NCBI RefSeq assembly: GCF_047238345.1
Contig: NZ_JBDFMQ010000002.1
Location: forward strand, 115,213 to 179,212
Direction of reading: 5' to 3'
Source: Shouchella sp047238345
Lineage (GTDB): Bacteria; Bacillota; Bacilli; Bacillales; Bacillaceae_D
DNA: 64,000 nucleotides
In this document: one piece after another, positions 43,901-53,103 of the stretch
Position numbering within the stretch: position 1 is the first letter of the stretch
Layout of the letters: every line of letters begins with the position of its first letter
Made by a program: the position numbers and the translations under genes
The notes under the pieces: model-generated
Told to the model about the DNA's origin: nothing
Seen by the model: only the letters and a program-made list of their open reading frames with translations
Databases searched by the model: none

Positions 43901-44006
43901 ATCAAATACAACATGTTCATGAGTACGACTTAACCAGGAAAACTGCCAATACTAAGCAAGAAAAGTTGAGTTATATGGTAAAATGGAATTGTTAAGGAGG
44001 ATATAG

Positions 44007-44549
44007 ATGATACCGAATGACAATCAAGAAGTTACAATGGCAGGAACTATTTCCTACAAAGATTACAAAAAATATGCGTCCATGCAACAAAAGAAAGTTG
44101 TTCTAGGTTGTTTTGCAATTGCTATGTTACTCTTCATTCTATTGATCTTAACCTTAATTGAAGGTACTCCTAATTTGATTGAATTTATGGTCATTTTAAT
44201 GTTTGCATCTATTATGTCTTTTTTTTACACTACCATTCTAATCATATTGTTACGTTGGCGTAATCGACGTGAATATAAAAGTGACCAAATGATTAAGAAG
44301 GAAGTTAGTGTTACCTTTACTGCTGCTGGTGTAGAGCAAAAAAGTAAGAGGTCAATTGCTCATTTTGAATGGGGAGACTTCATCTTAGTACAAGAAGGTA
44401 AGGGGTTACTATTACTCTTTGTATCAAAAAACAAGGCAGTCATTGTTCCAAAAAGACACTTCTCTAGCGAACTTGAAGTTATGGTCTTGAAAAAGTTAAT
44501 AGTTGAGAATGTGGGACCAAGTAAAACAAAAATTAAGTACCCTAGTTAA
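44007..44549 (+). CDS. YcxB-like membrane protein
   Basis: A 180-residue protein. Two membrane helices at about residues 31-80 are followed by a YcxB-like C-terminal domain: VTFTAAGVEQKSKRSIAHFE, FILVQEGKGLLLLF and AVIVPKRHFSSE are typical. AAGGAGGATATAG leads to the ATG. Family function is unknown; members are common in Firmicute genomes. It stands alone between the two non-coding repeats. Confidence 0.8.
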   Translation: MIPNDNQEVTMAGTISYKDYKKYASMQQKKVVLGCFAIAMLLFILLILTLIEGTPNLIEFMVILMFASIMSFFYTTILIILLRWRNRREYKSDQMIKKEVSVTFTAAGVEQKSKRSIAHFEWGDFILVQEGKGLLLLFVSKNKAVIVPKRHFSSELEVMVLKKLIVENVGPSKTKIKYPS

Positions 44550-44728
44550 TAATGATTTGAAGATACAATTGCATTTTCGCCTGTTCAGGTTGATGATCTC
44601 CTTTTAGTGAACTTAATAATAGATCAAGTATTTTGTATGCATCAGTTCTACTTGACTACCTGGATTAATTAGAAAGAATTTATTCACTACAAACATAAGA
44701 ACGCCATGCGTTCTCCCCATATCGACAA

Positions 44729-44748
44729 AAGAGGGATTTCCCCTCTTA
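44729..44748 (-). terminator. Terminator of radC overlapping its stop
   Basis: AAGAGGG (44729-44735) and CCCTCTT (44741-44747) form a 7-bp stem with a 5-nt loop; on the minus strand a TTTTGTC tail follows. The stop codon lies in the stem. Confidence 0.65.
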
Positions 44749-45189
44749 GCGCATATCCCCCCGTTCTCTTAAGCTCGTGTAGCTTGCACCTTGGCTGACA
44801 ATCAAGTGATCCAGCACTTGAATGCCGAGGCAGGTTCCTGCCTTTTGAAGTCGTTTCGTAATTTGAATGTCTTCTTCGGACGGTTCGGTATCGCCTGAAG
44901 GATGGTTATGACTGACGATAATCGACGCCCCATTATTGAGAATGGCCGCTTTGAACACTTCTCGTGGATGCACAATGCTGCTGTTTAAGCTTCCGGTGTG
45001 CGCCTGATGAATCGCCACCACACGGTTTTTGGTGTTCAAGACCAAGACAAGTAATACTTCTCGGTCTACATCGCCAATGATCCCTTGCACCATCTCGACC
45101 GCATCGGTTGGTGACGCAATCGGACTCCACGTCTCTTCTACCTCGCGAACCACTTGCTTAATGTGTTGGACTTCATAGATTTTTTTCAT
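44746..45189 (-). CDS. radC: RadC-like JAB-domain protein
   Basis: A 147-residue JAB/MPN metalloprotein of the RadC family. The JAMM residues are visible in SHNHPSGDTEPSEEDI, with the upstream Glu earlier in the domain. It lacks the N-terminal HhH/UPF0758 domain of full-length RadC (about 225 residues), as do copies on plasmids, prophages and ICEs. CAAAGGAG precedes the ATG at 9 nt. Position between non-coding repeats and higher GC of this stretch suggest a horizontally acquired piece. Exact molecular role of RadC is unclear. Confidence 0.85.
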   Translation of the reverse strand: MKKIYEVQHIKQVVREVEETWSPIASPTDAVEMVQGIIGDVDREVLLVLVLNTKNRVVAIHQAHTGSLNSSIVHPREVFKAAILNNGASIIVSHNHPSGDTEPSEEDIQITKRLQKAGTCLGIQVLDHLIVSQGASYTSLRERGDMR

Positions 45190-46045
45190 CGCCTTCAGCT
45201 CCTTTGATTTGGTTGCCGCGACCCAAATTCTTGTAAAAAGGAACGTGATGGAGCGCCTCTGGCGCTGCGAGGCATCAAACAGCGGCTAGCGCGCGTTTGG
45301 AAACCCAATGATGTAGCCCGGCGTTTCAAACGTTTGCGTTGATTACGGCGGCTTCACAACTTGGATTCCTTACGCGGACTTGTGGTGTGCTGATCCTTCA
45401 CGGACTCATGCGCAAGGATTACACTAAGGAGACCAAAGAAGAAGGATGCTACGATAAAAAGCAGCCACGTGGCTGCTTACCTTAATGTGTTGTTGACCAA
45501 TTCTTAATAAGTTTTGTACTTGATTGCCGTTGTCGTTCGCTCGTTACGAAACCCATCTAAGCAGTCTTTCATAGATGGCCACAAATCTACAGGTAGCAGT
45601 TATCGGTTGTTTTAGAGTGGAGCGATCTGCAAGAGTTTCTAAGAACGTCCCGTTTGCTTTCTTAGAAACTGCTAGCAGACCTTAAGGCAATCCCGCTTGT
45701 AAACGGTCTTCTTTGTTTTTGTCATTTACTTGCACCAACCCCAACCGTCGTACATGTGAATAAATGAGTCCATAATCGTAATTCAACCGACGGCTCATAT
45801 CTACACTCAATCAAAATGATGATTTAGTCAATAATCGAACAACGGCTATTTCTGTCCTTTTGCAAACATAATTTACATTTAAGAATTTCAATGTGTTGGT
45901 TTGTAAACTTCTCAGGTCTATCCCCAAACATCCCTTTTGGTGATCCCCCTTTCATCTGACGCTAATTGTTCTAAGTTCAAATTTACGTACAAACCCCGTA
46001 ACCTCTACAAGCAAATGAAAAATGAATTCCAAGATTAATAAAGTA
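45190..46045. other. Long non-coding stretch with repeat module, copy 2
   Basis: No convincing gene in 850 bp. 45190-45450 is GC-richer than the surroundings and contains short palindromic pieces (GCTAGCGCGC); its plus strand has a short basic frame without start. 45459-45720 is repeat copy 2. 45720-46045 is AT-rich filler beyond the end of the RiPP operon. The GC-rich part with radC beside it could be a remnant of a plasmid/ICE backbone, but no origin could be identified. Confidence 0.45.
45459..45720. repeat. Non-coding repeat module, copy 2
   Basis: Counterpart of 43617-43900, in the same orientation. Here the inner hairpin GTTTCTAAGAA ... TTCTTAGAAAC is a perfect 11-bp stem. Together they bracket the YcxB-like gene and radC. 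Confidence 0.75.
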
Positions 46046-46089
46046 TTAAATGATTAAACAGTAAGAATTCTTATCGTTTGATCATTTAA
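46046..46089 (-). terminator. Hairpin at the end of the RiPP operon
   Basis: TTAAATGATTAAAC (46046-46059) and GTTTGATCATTTAA (46076-46089) pair over 14 bp with one G-U; the loop contains the palindrome TAAGAATTCTTA. It lies 15 nt after the stop of the last operon gene on the minus strand. Confidence 0.65.
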
Positions 46090-46104
46090 CCGTAGTTATA
46101 ATTA

Positions 46105-46905
46105 CTAATAATTCGGTATTAACTCTAACTCGTCAGTATTTAAAGTAAGGGTTGACCTACTCAACCTTAAAATATATCTATTGGGTAGGTAAGGAACGTT
46201 TGTGATTTTATCATATAAAGAAAACAAGACAATATATGAAATTCTCTCTAAAAATAAACTAACTAAATTTAATTCAGATTCAAAAAGCGGCGTTTCGTAA
46301 CTATCACTTAATTCAGGTATTCTAAAATCGTCTACTTTTATTAATGGACCAATGTTTACCTCACTATCACTTTTACTTATGAAGAGCACATTTTCGCATA
46401 ATTGATCAATTTGTTGACAATTTACATTAGTATCAACAATTAGAAGGTCTAACTTATTTGTACTCAAAGCGGTGTTAACTTCTAGAAATGGTAGATTATT
46501 AAGCTTAGAAATTAATGGATTAAAGCTCTCACATGCCAAAAAACCGATTTTAAATTTTTTAGTGAAGTTTTTAACACTCTCAGCATAAAAAGAGAATGTA
46601 TCTTGTCTAAATTGGTATTTATGCATCTCATAATACTTTCTTGCATAAAAATAAAAATCACTGTCTTCAACATCTTTTTTCAAAAACATACTGCTATTTT
46701 TCTCTATTAAAACATTCAATAATTTAAATTCGTTATCGTTTTCTTCATTGTCAATCGAAATCCCGTAATAGACTAACTTAGCAAATTTATCAAAATTTAT
46801 GTTTCGAACTTTACATGCAAATACAATTTCATTTTTCCCAATATCTAATATAACTAATGTTTCTTCGTACTTTTCCATAGTATAATTTAAATCTAATATA
46901 TACAT
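46105..46905 (-). CDS. Unknown protein at the end of the thiopeptide operon
   Basis: A 266-residue soluble protein, strongly acidic, with no motif I recognise. It is 11 nt downstream of the SagB-type dehydrogenase gene and last in the operon. Residues about 115-190 (KIGFLACESFNPLISKLNN ... KLDLLIVDTNVN ... NVLFISKSDSEVNIGPLIKV) look like an alpha/beta fold reminiscent of ThiF/E1-like or partner-scaffold proteins in azoline-forming clusters, but this is a weak impression. Such end genes in thiopeptide clusters are often leader-binding or scaffold proteins. Function unassigned. Confidence 0.65.
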   Translation of the reverse strand: MYILDLNYTMEKYEETLVILDIGKNEIVFACKVRNINFDKFAKLVYYGISIDNEENDNEFKLLNVLIEKNSSMFLKKDVEDSDFYFYARKYYEMHKYQFRQDTFSFYAESVKNFTKKFKIGFLACESFNPLISKLNNLPFLEVNTALSTNKLDLLIVDTNVNCQQIDQLCENVLFISKSDSEVNIGPLIKVDDFRIPELSDSYETPLFESELNLVSLFLERISYIVLFSLYDKITNVPYLPNRYILRLSRSTLTLNTDELELIPNY

Positions 46906-46915
46906 AAGAACATCC

Positions 46916-47647
46916 CTATCCTAATAAGTAAGTTGATAAGACAACTTGACCTTTTCTATCAAGAAGTTTATTTAACTCAAGATCAATATAACTCTGTAAA
47001 GGAATACTTCCTAATCCCAAATAATTAGCAACTAATAAAATATTTTGCCCCATATGACCTACTTCTTGTTGAACAAGTTTATAACCAATATCATTGTATT
47101 TTAAGGAGATTTTATTTAAATCAGTACTTAAAGCAATAATAAATTTCACATTTTCTGGTATGTCTCCTAAAAAACCAGATTGCACGCTCTCCCAACTAGT
47201 ATTCTTTGCGAATACTAGTTTAAGATCTTGAATGAATGAAATTGTAGGGGACTTATAAAATGCGCTAGGATGGGTAAATTCCTTAAAAATAAAATTGATT
47301 TCCACATTATATAGCGCTCCTCCCGATGGATAGTTTCTTTTGTTTAATTTATTTCCGAAAAAAGCTAATTGGCAAAAACGAGATATCAATTGTTCATTAA
47401 TTTCGCCATTGTAATTAAGTGAACTAACTTGACTATTGCGTTTAGAAAGAGTATTTTCAAAGATATTTTTTTCCGCGATTTGGTAGTTAAGATCGAAATT
47501 AAGTTGATCTGGATAACTCTTTGTCGTTTTCGGATTATTAATTTCTTGATATGTTTGGTTTGGCGCAAATTCTTTTGCTTTAATTGATGAAAAATGATAG
47601 TTAATAAATTTATCTTTAATATCTAGTTTATAGTCCCACAAATTCAT
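46916..47647 (-). CDS. SagB-type azoline dehydrogenase (nitroreductase fold)
   Basis: A 243-residue FMN-dependent oxidoreductase that should oxidise thiazolines/oxazolines to thiazoles/oxazoles. KRNYPSGGALYNVEINFIF corresponds to the R.YPSAGALYP-E core of SagB/ThcOx-type enzymes, and EVGHMGQNILLVANYLGLGS to the second FMN-binding region of nitroreductases. Length is near the minimal SagB domain. It overlaps the preceding 295-residue gene by 4 nt. In thiopeptides aromatised azoles are the norm, so its presence supports azole formation at the two Cys and perhaps some Ser/Thr. Confidence 0.85.
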   Translation of the reverse strand: MNLWDYKLDIKDKFINYHFSSIKAKEFAPNQTYQEINNPKTTKSYPDQLNFDLNYQIAEKNIFENTLSKRNSQVSSLNYNGEINEQLISRFCQLAFFGNKLNKRNYPSGGALYNVEINFIFKEFTHPSAFYKSPTISFIQDLKLVFAKNTSWESVQSGFLGDIPENVKFIIALSTDLNKISLKYNDIGYKLVQQEVGHMGQNILLVANYLGLGSIPLQSYIDLELNKLLDRKGQVVLSTYLLG

Positions 47648-48531
47648 TGCTTAGAGCCCCGTTCACTATATTCTTTTAAATGACGTTTAACCCATATCAA
47701 GATGGCTCTTTCATATGGAGGTGAAGCACCTAATCTATTATTTGTCATATGGACATGAGAAAATATAATTGTTTTAATTGAGTCATCAGTTAAACCCTTA
47801 GATGTTATAAAATTCATCTGTTCCTTTATTTTATGTAAAAGTTTCCCAGTTTCTTCGTCGATTAAAATTTGATTTGTTAGTTTTTCTATTGCGGAGTTAT
47901 TTTTTTCGAAAAAATCCAACAGTTCATCTTCGTTGCTACTTTTAAACGTCTCCCAAAAATTTATATTAAAATCTAAATCGTTACTTAGATTTTTCTGATC
48001 AGAACAGGAGTATAACTCTTTTAAAAGAATGTTTGAAATTATTGCGGAATAAATCAAATTATGTGAAAAGCTCTTTCTTTTAACCAGCAACAACCTAACC
48101 AGTTCACTAGATAACATAAAAATTGATTCAGAGAACTTCATGACATGTTCTCCCCCGTACCTTTCGTACTCTGGGTTATACTCGTATGTTCTGACTTCTC
48201 CGTTTTCATGCCATTCTAAAGTATCCTTATCAAGTGCTTCACCATCAAATAAATGATCTTTAAAATATTGCTCTTTAGTTAGAGTAACATCCGTCGAATT
48301 ACTACTAACGAACGACTGAATTATATTTTGAAAGTTCATTTTTGTTTCAATCGTGGGGTTTAGTACCCGAAATCTAATATGTGGTCCGCCCTCCCAATAT
48401 CTTAAAAAGAACCACTTGTCTATACTTCCTTCTGCCAGATTTTTTTTTGCTTGGTCCGAAAGTAGAATTATTAAGTCATTGTGCTGTTTAAAGTCATGGT
48501 TAAATATGTGGTAAGCTACCCAGTTGTTCAT
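47644..48531 (-). CDS. Small LanB-like protein, elimination-type (TbtC/TclL-like)
   Basis: A 295-residue protein of the thiopeptide-type bacteriocin biosynthesis domain (TIGR03891/SpaB_C). WFFLRYWEGGPHIRFRV near residue 41, YNPEYERYGGEHVMKFSES near residue 118 and HVHMTNNRLGASPPYER near the C-terminus match the C-terminal glutamate-elimination domain of LanB dehydratases. In split thiopeptide systems such a protein eliminates glutamate from glutamylated Ser/Thr to give Dha/Dhb. The alternative is the cycloaddition enzyme, which belongs to the same fold; motifs favour elimination here. It overlaps the SagB gene by 4 nt. Confidence 0.8.
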   Translation of the reverse strand: MNNWVAYHIFNHDFKQHNDLIILLSDQAKKNLAEGSIDKWFFLRYWEGGPHIRFRVLNPTIETKMNFQNIIQSFVSSNSTDVTLTKEQYFKDHLFDGEALDKDTLEWHENGEVRTYEYNPEYERYGGEHVMKFSESIFMLSSELVRLLLVKRKSFSHNLIYSAIISNILLKELYSCSDQKNLSNDLDFNINFWETFKSSNEDELLDFFEKNNSAIEKLTNQILIDEETGKLLHKIKEQMNFITSKGLTDDSIKTIIFSHVHMTNNRLGASPPYERAILIWVKRHLKEYSERGSKQ

Positions 48532-48540
48532 ATATTCCTC

Positions 48541-50490
48541 CTAAGGAAAAGGATGTGGCATTTTATTTATTTTATCAATTTCAATTTCTTTTACTTGTCT
48601 TCCTGATAGAACTGGACCCTTTTTTATTCTTTCACGCAATAGTCTTCTGTATTGATGTCCAAAAGAAATCGGATGCATTCCTGGCACACAGACCTTAACA
48701 CATTTAAGGTTCTGATCATATAAACCCTCTCCGCTTAAATTAGTCAGATATACATCATCGTAATGGTCAAAGACTTTGCCCAATAATGCTTTTATATCTT
48801 CATTTAAATATTCTGCTTGATAAGCTTTTCCGCTGTACCACGTTGGATAAAGATCTTTTAATGCCCTCTTTTCTCTGTTCTCACTCAACACGAAATTGAA
48901 ATTATCAATTGATTTTTCATGTGAGTAATAGAGAACGTGATCACTAAATTCAGTTAGTTTGTCTATATTTGAAAATATATCCTTTTTCCTTTGTGAAAAT
49001 TCTTTGGAATTAAATAAGTCTTCGTAAACAGGTACAGACGTCGCTGTTTCAATTAATGCACTCATAAGAGCACTTTCTGGGTTAAAATGTGCGCCTGCAG
49101 CACTATAAGTCTTAACTATAGCGTTATCATTATGATTAATCATCAATGCCCATATAGAGGGAATTTCTAATTCCATTGACATATCAAAGAAGTGAATTGA
49201 ATATCCCTTAGATTCAATGTATTCAACTACTGGAATGACTTCAATTAAGTTAGATTTATAAATATCTACCTCAACTAAAGGCAGTTTATTATAAAAAGCT
49301 ACAAAGAAGTTATCTCTTTCTATATTCTCAAATAGACCATACAGCAAAGCCTCTTCTAACGAACTTCCTAATGCTGCACCATTTGAAGATTCGTATACAT
49401 AGCGCTTGGCTTCTTTTTCTTTAGTATCATCAAAATAATGAACCATCTGTTCAGGGATAAATACATATGTAGAATTCTTAAGAGACCATGCTCGAACCCA
49501 ATTCATCTTCAAGTCATCATTATATTTGATATACGTAAAACTTGGATGATCCAATTGTTCATCATCGTGAAGACCAAATGACCTAGGGTTAACTGCCTCT
49601 TCTTTTAATTCATTATACGAACCATAAACAGAAATCCTACCTTGATGATTATAAGAATTATAATGCCTTTCTAAGTTTTCTAATATAGCTGATTTTTTAG
49701 CGGTAGCATATGAAAAGCCTCTACCAAAAGAATCGTTGCTAAAATTGGCCTTTAAGAAGCTCTCAGCTCCTACCATTGGTATAAATGTCGATTGAATAGA
49801 AATATGATTATGTTTCATAATTCCAAGAAATGCATCCTTAATATCCGCTTCCATTTTATCAATATTAAAATTTTGTATACCTCTATAATTGAATGGACTA
49901 ATTTTCTTAAAGTTAGTTTCAAAAATTTTGTCTTCGCCAAAAGTCGATTGCAATTTACCATGATTGTAACTATCTTTTGAAACACGATGTTCACTAATAT
50001 TTGCAGGGGAATTACTCACAATCCAAATTCTATCTGTCACATCATCAATCTCATTATTTAAAAATAAATTGATAAGCTCTTTCATTTTTAATGAACACAA
50101 ACTTAAAAAAAGTTCATTATATTCTATATCACCTTTACTTGTTGTAGAGTCACTGTTAAGTATAAATCTATGGCCAATATCATTAATGGTCATTTTTTCA
50201 ACTACATGAGTGATATTAAGTGACTTACCAATCGTTAGTGGACCTAGATAACAACTGTTTCCTAGTAGATTACCCCTTAATAAATTCAGGCCATTTGCTT
50301 CGCACAAATCAACCAATCCTCGCTCATATTCATGATTAAAATAATCACTAACATAAACTAATAAGGCATTCTCTGGTATTTCTTTAATATGTTCAATTGT
50401 AATAATGCCTTCTATACTTTCGGCAAGCTCTAACTTTAAACGGTCAAAAAAGAAGCAAGGCTTTTCATTGTGTTTTAACAAAAACATCAT
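48541..50490 (-). CDS. YcaO-domain cyclodehydratase
   Basis: A 649-residue azoline-forming YcaO protein. An N-terminal ~220 residues of unclear fold precede the YcaO domain, where ATKKSAILENLERHYN (about residues 275-290) and SSNGAALGSSLEEALLYGLF with ENIERDNFF (about 390-420) supply the ATP/Mg-binding Glu pairs. The extreme C-terminus PHPFP is the Pro-rich tail needed for catalysis in cyclodehydratase YcaOs. It overlaps the ocin-ThiF-like gene by 26 nt. It would cyclise Cys (and perhaps Ser/Thr) of the core peptide to azolines, aided by that partner. Confidence 0.92.
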   Translation of the reverse strand: MMFLLKHNEKPCFFFDRLKLELAESIEGIITIEHIKEIPENALLVYVSDYFNHEYERGLVDLCEANGLNLLRGNLLGNSCYLGPLTIGKSLNITHVVEKMTINDIGHRFILNSDSTTSKGDIEYNELFLSLCSLKMKELINLFLNNEIDDVTDRIWIVSNSPANISEHRVSKDSYNHGKLQSTFGEDKIFETNFKKISPFNYRGIQNFNIDKMEADIKDAFLGIMKHNHISIQSTFIPMVGAESFLKANFSNDSFGRGFSYATAKKSAILENLERHYNSYNHQGRISVYGSYNELKEEAVNPRSFGLHDDEQLDHPSFTYIKYNDDLKMNWVRAWSLKNSTYVFIPEQMVHYFDDTKEKEAKRYVYESSNGAALGSSLEEALLYGLFENIERDNFFVAFYNKLPLVEVDIYKSNLIEVIPVVEYIESKGYSIHFFDMSMELEIPSIWALMINHNDNAIVKTYSAAGAHFNPESALMSALIETATSVPVYEDLFNSKEFSQRKKDIFSNIDKLTEFSDHVLYYSHEKSIDNFNFVLSENREKRALKDLYPTWYSGKAYQAEYLNEDIKALLGKVFDHYDDVYLTNLSGEGLYDQNLKCVKVCVPGMHPISFGHQYRRLLRERIKKGPVLSGRQVKEIEIDKINKMPHPFP

Positions 50491-51964
50491 GTTCTATCAC
50501 CTCAATTAAATAAATTTTAAAGCCGGAATTTGTGATTAAATTATTATATGCCCACTCTTTGATTTCTAATTTATTTACATGGTCTACTAGATTACACTTA
50601 TCTCCATTAGGGTAAACTGTATTATTGTTTAAGATTTTTTTACTTAAGTCCTGTTTACTTTGAAGCAACACATTTCCCTTGTTTTGAATGAACATGCCAT
50701 AAACAAAATTCAAAGTTGAATCAGAAATTTCTTGTAATGAAGATCCCAGAGTATTCCAAGTCATACTTTCACTTTTTTTAATTGCCAATTCATAATAATT
50801 ATCTTTTATACTGGTACGTAAAATATAGGTATACTCGTTTTTTTGTCTTTGTAACTGTTCACGAATATATTCTCGTGAGTAAAAATTTGATTTAGATTTA
50901 TCTATCAAATAATCTAAATCTACTTCTTCTTCTTTTTTTTCTTTCACTAGATCCAACAATATACTAATTTTATTTTGCTTCAATTCAGCATCATTACTTG
51001 CCGCCACCCAGTGGTATCTAATATTATCGGTCGTCGAGTTCAACAGTTCTGGAATTGCTCTCTTAAAGGTATTTATATAGCTAGTGATAAAGTCTGACTC
51101 AACTCCAAATATTTTTTTCTTTTCACCTTGAGGTATAGTGAATTCCACATAGGATACGTTAAGGGGTACTTGATTTAAATCATTATAAATTGGTGAATAA
51201 AGAACATTTGGAAGTGATTTACTAAACGTTCTTAGTGTAGCAAATCCTTTTTGCTTATCGCTAGTAGGTAAATTGACAGTATTTATAGAAGCCTCTTTCG
51301 TCTCTTGCCAAAAAGGTATAAAGAAAAACTCTTCAATGCCTTTCTTTGAATCAACTGTGTAGTAATAAGAGTTATATTCTTTAGTAGAATTAAGTATTTC
51401 AACGCTTTTATTTAGCGCTAAGACTAAGCTTAATTCTAAGTTTGACTTCGTAGACTCATGATTAATCTCTAAAATTAGTTTATCGATCTGATTTAATTGG
51501 ATACCTTTTGATACTAAAAATTGGTCTTCATACATAACGACGAAAATATCAGTATTGATGATTGATTCATAATTTTCCTTTACATATGTATAATTATTAT
51601 AATCAAATAAAAATATATTAGCTTCTTCTACTCTCAAACTAATTTTTGTCATAAAATTTCTAAGTAAGTAAGAAAACTTACTCGTTTCATTACACATACC
51701 TAAAACAGCTGGTTCCTTTTTTTCCATTCCTTTTTCAGTAATTTTTTCAAGTTCCCCTTTAACCCTTGTAATAAGTTTTTGAAGAGAATCATTAGTTGAA
51801 ATTGATTCTTCATTAATCCACATGTCTTCAATCAATGGATTTACAAGAGCTAAATGAGATGCAATTCTTTCGTTTTCAATTTTAAATTCTTTGTTTGCAT
51901 TTTTTATAAAGAGCACATTATTAAGTACTTTAAATTGATATTGATATTCACTTATCGTTTTCAT
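50465..51964 (-). CDS. Ocin-ThiF-like / leader-binding partner of YcaO (probable)
   Basis: A 499-residue protein at the place where thiopeptide clusters encode the ocin-ThiF-like partner (TIGR03693-like, TclI/TbtF position) that binds the leader peptide through an RRE and feeds the YcaO enzyme. The first ~45 residues (YQYQFKVLNNVLFIKNANKE) could form an RRE-type winged helix; NIRYHWVAASNDAELKQNK in the last 160 residues resembles the C-terminal part of such partners. No Cys-X-X-Cys zinc motif or ATP motif is seen, as expected for an inactive E1-like fold. Identity is weak, so the role rests largely on size and position. It overlaps both neighbours. Confidence 0.6.
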   Translation of the reverse strand: MKTISEYQYQFKVLNNVLFIKNANKEFKIENERIASHLALVNPLIEDMWINEESISTNDSLQKLITRVKGELEKITEKGMEKKEPAVLGMCNETSKFSYLLRNFMTKISLRVEEANIFLFDYNNYTYVKENYESIINTDIFVVMYEDQFLVSKGIQLNQIDKLILEINHESTKSNLELSLVLALNKSVEILNSTKEYNSYYYTVDSKKGIEEFFFIPFWQETKEASINTVNLPTSDKQKGFATLRTFSKSLPNVLYSPIYNDLNQVPLNVSYVEFTIPQGEKKKIFGVESDFITSYINTFKRAIPELLNSTTDNIRYHWVAASNDAELKQNKISILLDLVKEKKEEEVDLDYLIDKSKSNFYSREYIREQLQRQKNEYTYILRTSIKDNYYELAIKKSESMTWNTLGSSLQEISDSTLNFVYGMFIQNKGNVLLQSKQDLSKKILNNNTVYPNGDKCNLVDHVNKLEIKEWAYNNLITNSGFKIYLIEVIEHDVFVKTQ

Positions 51965-53103
51965 GTTCGAATACCTCCATCCAAAGTTTCAGAGAAATCT
52001 TTTATTAACTCAAGGTAATTCTTATTTTCAACTCTTTCAACACCTCGACAAACTAAATTACACAATTTATTTTTAGTGAGTACTGATGCTGAAAATAGAG
52101 GTAGTAGTGTATAAAACCAATTAACTAATAATCGACCCAATAAAACTTCTTCCGTGTTGTAAAAATCCAAATTTACATGTTCATTAATACTTTTATGAAA
52201 TTCACTTAAGTCAGTGTTATCTTCATAGAATTGAGAGATTGATTGACCTTGATTAAATGTGATTTGATTATTTTTTAATCCAACATAATACAATGCATCT
52301 AATTCTTTTACAGCGTTTAAATAATAAATCAAATAGCCTTTATCTATTTCTTCATAATTTTTAAAATCATTACGGTAATGATTGAGGAATTCACCAAAAT
52401 TTTCATTTATAAACTCTTCTTCTACTTGATTCTTAACCTCCAAATTATTAAGGATTTTCTTTCTTGTTTCAAAAGGATAATGTTTTATCTGTTGCTTAAA
52501 TCCCTCTAAATGTGACTTATAAGATAAATAAGATTCGTTTATAGGTTGAATAGTCGATTTACTTGATAAAGATTTATAATCCCCCAGAATGGTAAAAAGC
52601 TTCAAAAGAAAGATTAGTCTTTGTTCACTCGTCAAATGATAGTAATAACTCCCCACTTCTAAAAATAATTCAGTTAAAATTTCCTCTTCTTTAATGCCAA
52701 TCTTCGCATCTTTCATCCCAGATTGATGATTATATTCATTAGAAGATATTGAAAATTGAGCAGCTAGCGGGAGATACTCGCCCTTATAATTTTCCAAGAT
52801 CGCTAAATTGTTAACTACGTTCTCAAATTTATCGTAGTCTATCTCTTCCACATTATTCTTCATTAATTCGTCTCTTAAATTTTCCAGATATGAGTGTACG
52901 ATAAATTCCATTCGCTCCAAATTATTGATGTTGTCACTGCTCACAATTATTTTTATATGTAAACCATTGACCCATCCTTTCTTGATGATCAATCCATTAT
53001 CTTTGAATATATTCGTCTTCCAATTTACATGACATAAATAGTTAATTGCTTTTTCCATTACAGATTTATCATATATAAAGAAACAAATCTCTTTAAAGAT
53101 CAC
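51961..53103 (-). CDS. Second small LanB-like protein, candidate [4+2] cycloaddition enzyme
   Basis: A 380-residue protein with a GTG start directly after the LanB stop. HVNWKTNIFKDNGLIIKKGW and LHIKIIV near the N-terminus recall the W..(N).GPH.R. strand of the SpaB_C fold, and VNWFYTLLPLFSASVLTKNK followed by LCNLVCRGVERV near residues 330-360 is like the C-terminal LYRLLPLLGVSP-ER-LC segment of split LanB-like proteins in thiopeptide clusters. As the elimination-type protein is encoded separately, this one is the best candidate for the TclM/TbtD role that joins two Dha residues into the pyridine ring and removes the leader. The assignment is inference by elimination. Confidence 0.6.
   Translation of the reverse strand: MIFKEICFFIYDKSVMEKAINYLCHVNWKTNIFKDNGLIIKKGWVNGLHIKIIVSSDNINNLERMEFIVHSYLENLRDELMKNNVEEIDYDKFENVVNNLAILENYKGEYLPLAAQFSISSNEYNHQSGMKDAKIGIKEEEILTELFLEVGSYYYHLTSEQRLIFLLKLFTILGDYKSLSSKSTIQPINESYLSYKSHLEGFKQQIKHYPFETRKKILNNLEVKNQVEEEFINENFGEFLNHYRNDFKNYEEIDKGYLIYYLNAVKELDALYYVGLKNNQITFNQGQSISQFYEDNTDLSEFHKSINEHVNLDFYNTEEVLLGRLLVNWFYTLLPLFSASVLTKNKLCNLVCRGVERVENKNYLELIKDFSETLDGGIRT

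Noticed and set aside
45190..45450. Possible plasmid origin or oriT next to radC
   Set aside because: The stretch is GC-richer and has small palindromes, but no iterons, no nic-like sequence I can name and no relaxase or Rep gene nearby.
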